The position numbers and the translations under genes were made by a program. Of a stretch of DNA of 64,000 nucleotides, positions 59,538 to 64,000 are shown one piece after another. Each line of letters starts with the position of its first letter. Position 1 is the first letter of the stretch. The stretch lies in assembly GCA_003243455.1 (NCBI GenBank), contig QFQS01000003.1, positions 558,001 through 622,000 of the forward strand, given 5' to 3'. Origin of the DNA: Cereibacter sphaeroides. GTDB taxonomy: Bacteria; Pseudomonadota; Alphaproteobacteria; Rhodobacterales; Rhodobacteraceae. Below the pieces are notes generated by a model, which saw nothing but the letters and a program-made list of their open reading frames with translations, was not told where the DNA came from and did not search any database.

Positions 59538-60284
59538 TTGAAAAAGCGAGTTGGCACCTTGCTGTTGTTTCTGGCTGTGCTTGCCGGAGGCGGGAATCTT
59601 TTTGCTGCCGGGGAAGATGAGCTGTTTATCGAAGGAGATCGTCTCGCCAAGGTTCTGCGGGCGGGCCGAACAGTTGTCTCTGCAAACCAGGATCTGATCA
59701 ATGATCCGACGAAGGGCGACAAGGGATTAAGCCCCGAAGTGTTCCTGGCGCAGTTGACAGCGGCCTACCTGGAAAAGAACGGCGAGCCGCCTTTGGTCCC
59801 CGACCTTTCCGAACGGCAGCGCAATCTTACCCAAGCGCAGCTTGACGCTATGGCCGAAGTCATTGGGGAACAGCAGGTGCTGATCAACACACCCGAGATG
59901 GGCTTCAAAGGGTTTATTCCTGCGCTTTTCGGGCGGCTGGTAAATGAGCGTTTCAGTGAAAAGGTTGGAGACCTGGCGAAGGTCAAGGTCACGGCGCCTG
60001 CCGATCTGGTCAGGAACCGGACGGCGTTACCCGACCCTTGGGAGGCCGCCGTTATCGCGGACAAGTTTCAGTCCGCCGGTTGGGCAAAGGGCGAACCTTG
60101 GGCGGAGGAAGTTACCGAAGGCAACAGAACCGTCTTTCGGATGCTGATCCCGGAATACTACAGCTCCTCATGCCTTAGCTGCCACGGCGAGCCGAAAGGC
60201 GAGATGGATGTGACCGGCTTCCCCAAGGAGGGCGGTCACGAAGGTGATCTGGGCGGCGCGATAAGCATCATCCTGCGCCCATGA
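59538..60284 (+). CDS. Periplasmic c-type haem (DUF3365/Tll0287-like) protein
   Basis: A 248-residue exported protein with a signal peptide over residues 1-24 (LLLFLAVLAGGGNLFAAG). The only haem-attachment motif is CLSCH at C212-H216, near the C-terminus and followed by GEPKGEMD, as in DUF3365/Tll0287-like proteins. In that family the domain often serves as an extracytoplasmic redox or gas sensor of kinases. It starts at TTG, with AGGGGG seven bases upstream, and its stop overlaps the ATG of the hybrid kinase gene, so the pair is translationally coupled. It probably supplies the haem-based input to that kinase (inference). Confidence 0.83.
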   Translation: MKKRVGTLLLFLAVLAGGGNLFAAGEDELFIEGDRLAKVLRAGRTVVSANQDLINDPTKGDKGLSPEVFLAQLTAAYLEKNGEPPLVPDLSERQRNLTQAQLDAMAEVIGEQQVLINTPEMGFKGFIPALFGRLVNERFSEKVGDLAKVKVTAPADLVRNRTALPDPWEAAVIADKFQSAGWAKGEPWAEEVTEGNRTVFRMLIPEYYSSSCLSCHGEPKGEMDVTGFPKEGGHEGDLGGAISIILRP

Positions 60285-62959
60285 GCAACTTGCCGGAAAA
60301 GTCCCTGATCGCAACGTTGCGCAGGCATTCGATTCCGGCGCGCATTGGCTCGCTATCGGCGCTGCTGCTCGGGGCGCTGATAGTCTCGACCGCCATCATG
60401 GCGTGGGACTACGCGGCCAACCAACGAAGGATCAGCGATGCTACAGAGCGTTTTCACCGCCTGCAGACCGCGGCCCGGGCTGACCGGAATTTTGGGACGG
60501 TGCGTTACTGGATGACCGATCTTGCGGTCAGCCTGCTGACCTTGTCCGAACGCAGGGCAAATGAAGCAAGGGGCAGGCTTGATACAGATCTTGCCGAAAT
60601 GGCCGGGTTTGCGCCCGATGCCGCGCAGCAAATTCGGGTTGCGACTGACGCCTATATGCAGAACGCGCTCAAGGCAGCTGACGCCTACACCGCCGACAAC
60701 AGGATTCTGGGCAATACCTTTCTGGCTCAGGCCAGGATGGGCAGTGATACTGTCGATGCGGCGCTTAGTCAGTTGGTGGCTGATCTGTCCGCCGACGCCG
60801 ATCAGGCCAATCGCCTTGCTGCCGAAGAAGCGGAAAGATCGCTGCGTCGCGCCATGATCGCTTGCGCGTTGATCGTGCTGATCGGTGCGGCGCTGACCGC
60901 GATGGTGTTGCGGTCCATCCTTCGGCCCATGGGTAGGATCAACCGTGCGATCCAGCAGTTAAACGACGGAAACGAGATCGTCACCCTGCCCGCAGAGGGT
61001 CCGGACGAGTTTGGCCGCATGGCGAGGGCGTTGCGAGCTTTGCACGATAGTCAGAGTGCCCGACGTGCGCTGGAAGCGGTGTCGGCGCAGCAACAGCGCA
61101 CGACCGTGGCGGCCATCGAGACTATTCCGGACGGCTTTGCCCTGTTCGATGCAGAGGATCGGCTGGTTTTGGTCAATCAGCGTTATCGCCAGATGTTTGC
61201 CGAAGTTGCCGAGTTATTGGTGCCCGGAACCGCTTTCGATACGATCCTCCGTGCACAACTCGCCGGGGAACCGGAACTGGTCGGCGATATGTTGCCCCAG
61301 GAATGGATTGAGACGCGCCTTGCCCGCCACAATGATCCAAGCGATCAGCGTTATGAGGAGCAGGCGGGCGACAGTTGGTTGCTGGTCAGCAGCCGAACGA
61401 CGCCCGATGGCGGTACGATTGTGGTTTACAGCGACATCACCGACATAAGGGACCGTCAGGCCGAGATCGAAGAGGCGCGGCAGGGGGCCGAGGCTGCGAA
61501 CGAGGCAAAGAGCCGCTTCCTCGCTTCGATGAGCCACGAACTCAGAACGCCGCTGAACGCGATCATCGGTTATAGCGAGATGCTGATCGAAGAAGCGAAA
61601 GACACTGGCGAGACAGCCCAGATAGCCGATCTGGAAAAGATCATGGGTTCTGGCAAGAACCTGCTGTCCCTGATCAACGACATCCTTGATCTGTCCAAGA
61701 TCGAGGCCGGCAAGGTGGAGGTGTTTGTCGAGACTTTCGATATTGCCGAGCTGATCTCCGACGTCGCTGCTACCGTGATGCCCATGGTGCAGAAGAACGC
61801 GAACCAGTTGGTAATGAATGTAGCGCCGGATACTGGCAGCATGGAAACCGACAAGACCAAGCTGCGGCAAAACCTGTTCAACCTTCTGTCGAACGCGACA
61901 AAGTTCACCAAGAACGGGACGATTGAGCTTTCGGTCCATGTAGCAGCCGGCCTTGTGACCTTTGCAATTCGCGATGAAGGTATTGGCATGACTGAGGAAC
62001 AGCAGGTGCGGCTGTTTCAGGCCTTTGTTCAGGCTGACAGTTCCACGACGCGGAACTATGGGGGAACCGGGCTGGGGTTGGCTATCGTCCGGCAGTTCAC
62101 GGAAATGCTTGGGGGGAGTATCGCCGTCACCTCTTCTCCGGGCAAGGGGTCGACATTCACGATGGCCTTGCCCGTCACCTTCCATCATGTACCAGAGGAG
62201 ACGGCGGCGCCGCTTCCCGACGCAGCAAACGTTCTGATCGTCGACGACGATCCAGTTGCGCGACGCGGCCTGGCAAAGCTCATTTCTGCGGAAGGCTATG
62301 GCGTGCTGACGGCTTCCGACGCCAATTCGGGATTGTCGCTTGCGCGAAAGCATCACCCCGTCGCAATCGTGCTGGATGTGATCATGCCGGAACGCGACGG
62401 TTGGTCGATGTTGCGCGAGATCAAGGAGGATGCCGAGCTTTGCGAAATTCCGGTGATCCTTGCCACGATACTTACAGATCGTGAGATGGGCCTCGCGTTT
62501 GGGGCGATCGAATTCCTGTCAAAGCCCATTGACGCCAAAATCCTGGTGCAGCGTCTGCGCCAGATATCCGCACAGGGCGAGCGCGAGGTGCTTGTCGTGG
62601 ACGACGATCCCGCAAGCAGGACCTTGTTCCGAAGGATACTGGTTCGTGAAGGCTGGTCGGTACGTGAGGCGGCGGATGGCGCACAGGCGCTTGCCCAACT
62701 CGCATCCAAACGCCCTTCGCTTGTAGTGCTGGACCTGATGATGCCTAACCTTGACGGGTTCGAGACGCTTCGTGCCCTTCGCGGTATGGAAGACCTCTCG
62801 GACCTTGCCGTAATTGTCGTAACTTCCAAAGACCTGAACCGCGAGGAGATCGACTGGCTTCGTGCCCATGCGAAGGAGGTGGTAAGCAAGGGCAAGGATG
62901 GGCGGTCGGAGCTAATCGCGGCGATCCGGCGTCATGCGGTGCCTGTGGCGACCGGATAG
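60281..62959 (+). CDS. Membrane hybrid histidine kinase with two receiver domains
   Basis: An 892-residue sensor kinase. Two transmembrane helices (~20-42 and ~190-211) flank a ~150-residue helical periplasmic domain. A HAMP linker (~212-265), PAS domain (~275-385, with ETIPDGFALFDAEDRLVLVN), HisKA (H419 in MSHELRTP), HATPase (~520-635; N-box FNLLSNATKF, G-box DEGIGM and GGTGLGLAIV) and two receivers follow. The receivers have phospho-acceptor Asp at D699 (VLDVIMPERDG) and D818 (VLDLMMPNLDG). The first receiver has TILTDRE where Thr/Ser and the switch region usually lie, but ends with the normal SKP. The partner periplasmic haem protein is encoded upstream with overlap and a single-domain regulator 17 bases downstream. 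Confidence 0.92.
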   Translation: MSNLPEKSLIATLRRHSIPARIGSLSALLLGALIVSTAIMAWDYAANQRRISDATERFHRLQTAARADRNFGTVRYWMTDLAVSLLTLSERRANEARGRLDTDLAEMAGFAPDAAQQIRVATDAYMQNALKAADAYTADNRILGNTFLAQARMGSDTVDAALSQLVADLSADADQANRLAAEEAERSLRRAMIACALIVLIGAALTAMVLRSILRPMGRINRAIQQLNDGNEIVTLPAEGPDEFGRMARALRALHDSQSARRALEAVSAQQQRTTVAAIETIPDGFALFDAEDRLVLVNQRYRQMFAEVAELLVPGTAFDTILRAQLAGEPELVGDMLPQEWIETRLARHNDPSDQRYEEQAGDSWLLVSSRTTPDGGTIVVYSDITDIRDRQAEIEEARQGAEAANEAKSRFLASMSHELRTPLNAIIGYSEMLIEEAKDTGETAQIADLEKIMGSGKNLLSLINDILDLSKIEAGKVEVFVETFDIAELISDVAATVMPMVQKNANQLVMNVAPDTGSMETDKTKLRQNLFNLLSNATKFTKNGTIELSVHVAAGLVTFAIRDEGIGMTEEQQVRLFQAFVQADSSTTRNYGGTGLGLAIVRQFTEMLGGSIAVTSSPGKGSTFTMALPVTFHHVPEETAAPLPDAANVLIVDDDPVARRGLAKLISAEGYGVLTASDANSGLSLARKHHPVAIVLDVIMPERDGWSMLREIKEDAELCEIPVILATILTDREMGLAFGAIEFLSKPIDAKILVQRLRQISAQGEREVLVVDDDPASRTLFRRILVREGWSVREAADGAQALAQLASKRPSLVVLDLMMPNLDGFETLRALRGMEDLSDLAVIVVTSKDLNREEIDWLRAHAKEVVSKGKDGRSELIAAIRRHAVPVATG

Positions 62960-62976
62960 GACAGGATGATGATGCC

Positions 62977-63345
62977 ATGCCGAAAATTCTGATTGTCGAG
63001 GACAACGATTTGAACCTGGACATGCTGTCGCGGCGGTTGGAGCGAAAAGGCTATGCAATTGTTGCTGCGCGGGATGGCCAGGCGGGGGTCGAGGCTGCGG
63101 GCCGCGAGCTTCCCGATCTTGTGCTGATGGACATGAGCCTGCCCATCATGGATGGTTGGCATGCCACGCGTGCCCTGAAAGCCGAAGCTGCGACGCGCGA
63201 CATTCCCGTCATCGCGCTGACCGCGCACGCTATGGAGAGCGACCGAGCCGAAGCGATGGCGGCAGGCTGTGATGACTTCCAGACCAAGCCGATAGATTTG
63301 CCTGCACTGCTGGAAAAGATAGAACGGCTCTTGTCTGTGTCATGA
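62977..63345 (+). CDS. Single-domain response regulator (DivK/CheY-like)
   Basis: A 122-residue stand-alone receiver domain. Acidic residues EDND at 9-12, phospho-acceptor D52 in LMDMSLPIMDG, Thr in ALTAH and Lys in QTKPID are all present. It has no output domain, so it acts as a phosphate shuttle or protein-binding switch. It sits between the hybrid kinase and another phosphorelay gene, which it overlaps by ATGA; all four genes form one signalling unit. Confidence 0.93.
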   Translation: MPKILIVEDNDLNLDMLSRRLERKGYAIVAARDGQAGVEAAGRELPDLVLMDMSLPIMDGWHATRALKAEAATRDIPVIALTAHAMESDRAEAMAAGCDDFQTKPIDLPALLEKIERLLSVS

Positions 63346-64000
63346 AGAATTCAGCGCGGATCAGGGCGCAGGCAATAGCCACGCAAGCGGCGCAACGCCT
63401 TTCCGAACCCGCGCAGACAATACTGGGATATCAGGAGCTAATCGTCGAAGAACTTCGCCGCGAGGGTCAGGAAGGCGCGCGGCAGGACGCGAAGGCCGTG
63501 CTCAAGGCGGCGCGATCGCTGGATGTGCTTGTCGCGCATCTGGTCAATTCCGGCGGGGCAGGGGCGGACGAGGCCAAACTGCGCCACGATCTTCGCACCC
63601 CCGTAAACGCCATCCTGGGTTATTCCGAGTTGCTGCTGGAGGAATTCACGCCGGTCCTGGCAGAGACAACCAAGGCGGACATCGCAAAAGTGATAGCTGA
63701 ATGCGGGCGCTTCCTTCTGCAGGTCGACGGTCTTTTGGATTTGTCACGCGGGGCTGCCGAGATGCAAGGCACTGAAAGCGACGCGGATATTGCTGTTTCG
63801 CTGGAGCGCACGCTTGAATCAGTCGCAACAGTGCAGGTCCAGGGGGGCCGCATCCTGGTGATCGACGACGCTGAGGCCAACCGCGACCTGATGCGCCGTC
63901 AACTCGTGCAGCGTGGCCATGTTGTGGAGGTGGAAGCCTCCGCGGCGGCGGCACTGGCGCGGATGGCAACAGCCGACTTCGATGTGCTGCTGGTGGATAT
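63342..64000 (+). CDS. HisKA-like/receiver signalling protein (5' part, runs off window)
   Basis: At least 219 residues; the 3' end lies past base 64000. The first ~60 residues are helical (a HisKA-like GYQELIVEELRREG). A second HisKA-like helix pair contains H82 in LRHDLRTPVNAILGYSELL. Only about 60 residues separate this from a receiver domain beginning GGRILVIDDAEANRDLM near residue 166, too little for an HATPase domain. It would therefore be a phosphotransfer-type or pseudo-kinase protein with an output domain still to come, possibly a nucleotide cyclase as in similar architectures (inference). ATGA overlap with the receiver gene sets the start. Confidence 0.8.
   Translation, partial: MKNSARIRAQAIATQAAQRLSEPAQTILGYQELIVEELRREGQEGARQDAKAVLKAARSLDVLVAHLVNSGGAGADEAKLRHDLRTPVNAILGYSELLLEEFTPVLAETTKADIAKVIAECGRFLLQVDGLLDLSRGAAEMQGTESDADIAVSLERTLESVATVQVQGGRILVIDDAEANRDLMRRQLVQRGHVVEVEASAAAALARMATADFDVLLVD

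Noticed and set aside
1..64000. tRNA, rRNA, CRISPR arrays, insertion sequences and replication origins
   Set aside because: I looked for regular repeats, transposase motifs and tRNA-like clover-leaf ends by eye and found none that I could support.

Overview
The window is high-GC, densely packed DNA with many ATGA start/stop overlaps. Its gene families (Moc-type oxygenase parts, CoxDE-like Mo-enzyme maturation genes, a tripartite tricarboxylate transporter, HpsN and CuyA-like sulfonate enzymes, Ochrobactrum-type D-aminopeptidase) point to an alphaproteobacterium, most likely Rhodobacterales or Rhizobiales. The genus cannot be read from the sequence. No tRNA, rRNA, IS element, CRISPR array or housekeeping gene was seen. 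Almost everything is uptake, catabolism and local regulation, as expected of an accessory chromosome region, chromid or megaplasmid (inference).

Layout. 1-5566: the start of a ribose-type binding protein on the minus strand, divergent from a six-gene sugar operon (cupin phosphoglucose isomerase, KDPG aldolase, AroE-like dehydrogenase, D-2-hydroxyacid dehydrogenase, metallo-beta-lactamase-fold hydrolase, RpiR regulator). 5720-8935: a 1071-residue protein with Ig-like repeats and a VWA domain, behind a promoter-like element whose spacer is a perfect palindrome. 9086-17028: an AraC regulator and a molybdenum-hydroxylase operon (SRPBCC, FAD, 2Fe-2S, a molybdopterin subunit split into two genes, MoxR ATPase, VWA protein, amidohydrolase). 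17157-18155: a lone glycosyltransferase. 18422-21373: a TctCBA transporter.

21380-32525 (minus strand): one probable 11-gene operon. It has an ABC importer with two unequal ATPases, then a Gfo/Idh dehydrogenase, a TIM-barrel isomerase, a DUF4432 protein, a MocD-like membrane oxygenase, a MocE-like Rieske ferredoxin and a divergent PanB homologue. It is faced by a LacI regulator (32854-33885). This reads as uptake and oxidative O-demethylation of a methylated polyol or sugar, similar to rhizopine catabolism. 33892-40713: a LysR regulator, a cysteate lyase/D-cysteine desulfhydrase homologue, an Asp/Glu racemase, a taurine-type ABC importer and an HpsN-like sulfopropanediol dehydrogenase, together a probable C3-organosulfonate pathway. 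40830-49561: SDR, Gfo/Idh and TIM-barrel enzymes, a LacI regulator with two tandem operators, and a ribose-type ABC importer.

49750-59357: a peptide-use cluster (PepA-like aminopeptidase; on the opposite strand a D-aminopeptidase, a proline iminopeptidase and a Dpp/Opp transporter). 59538-64000: a signalling operon of a CXXCH haem-type periplasmic protein, a membrane hybrid histidine kinase with two receiver domains, a single-domain response regulator, and the start of a HisKA-like/receiver protein that leaves the window.

The most interesting candidates are the demethylation operon with its asymmetric ATPase pair and altered PanB, the sulfonate cassette, the split Mo-hydroxylase, the first sugar operon, and the giant VWA protein. 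Hairpins lie just after three of the binding-protein genes, before the rest of the transporter, as is common where binding protein must be made in excess.
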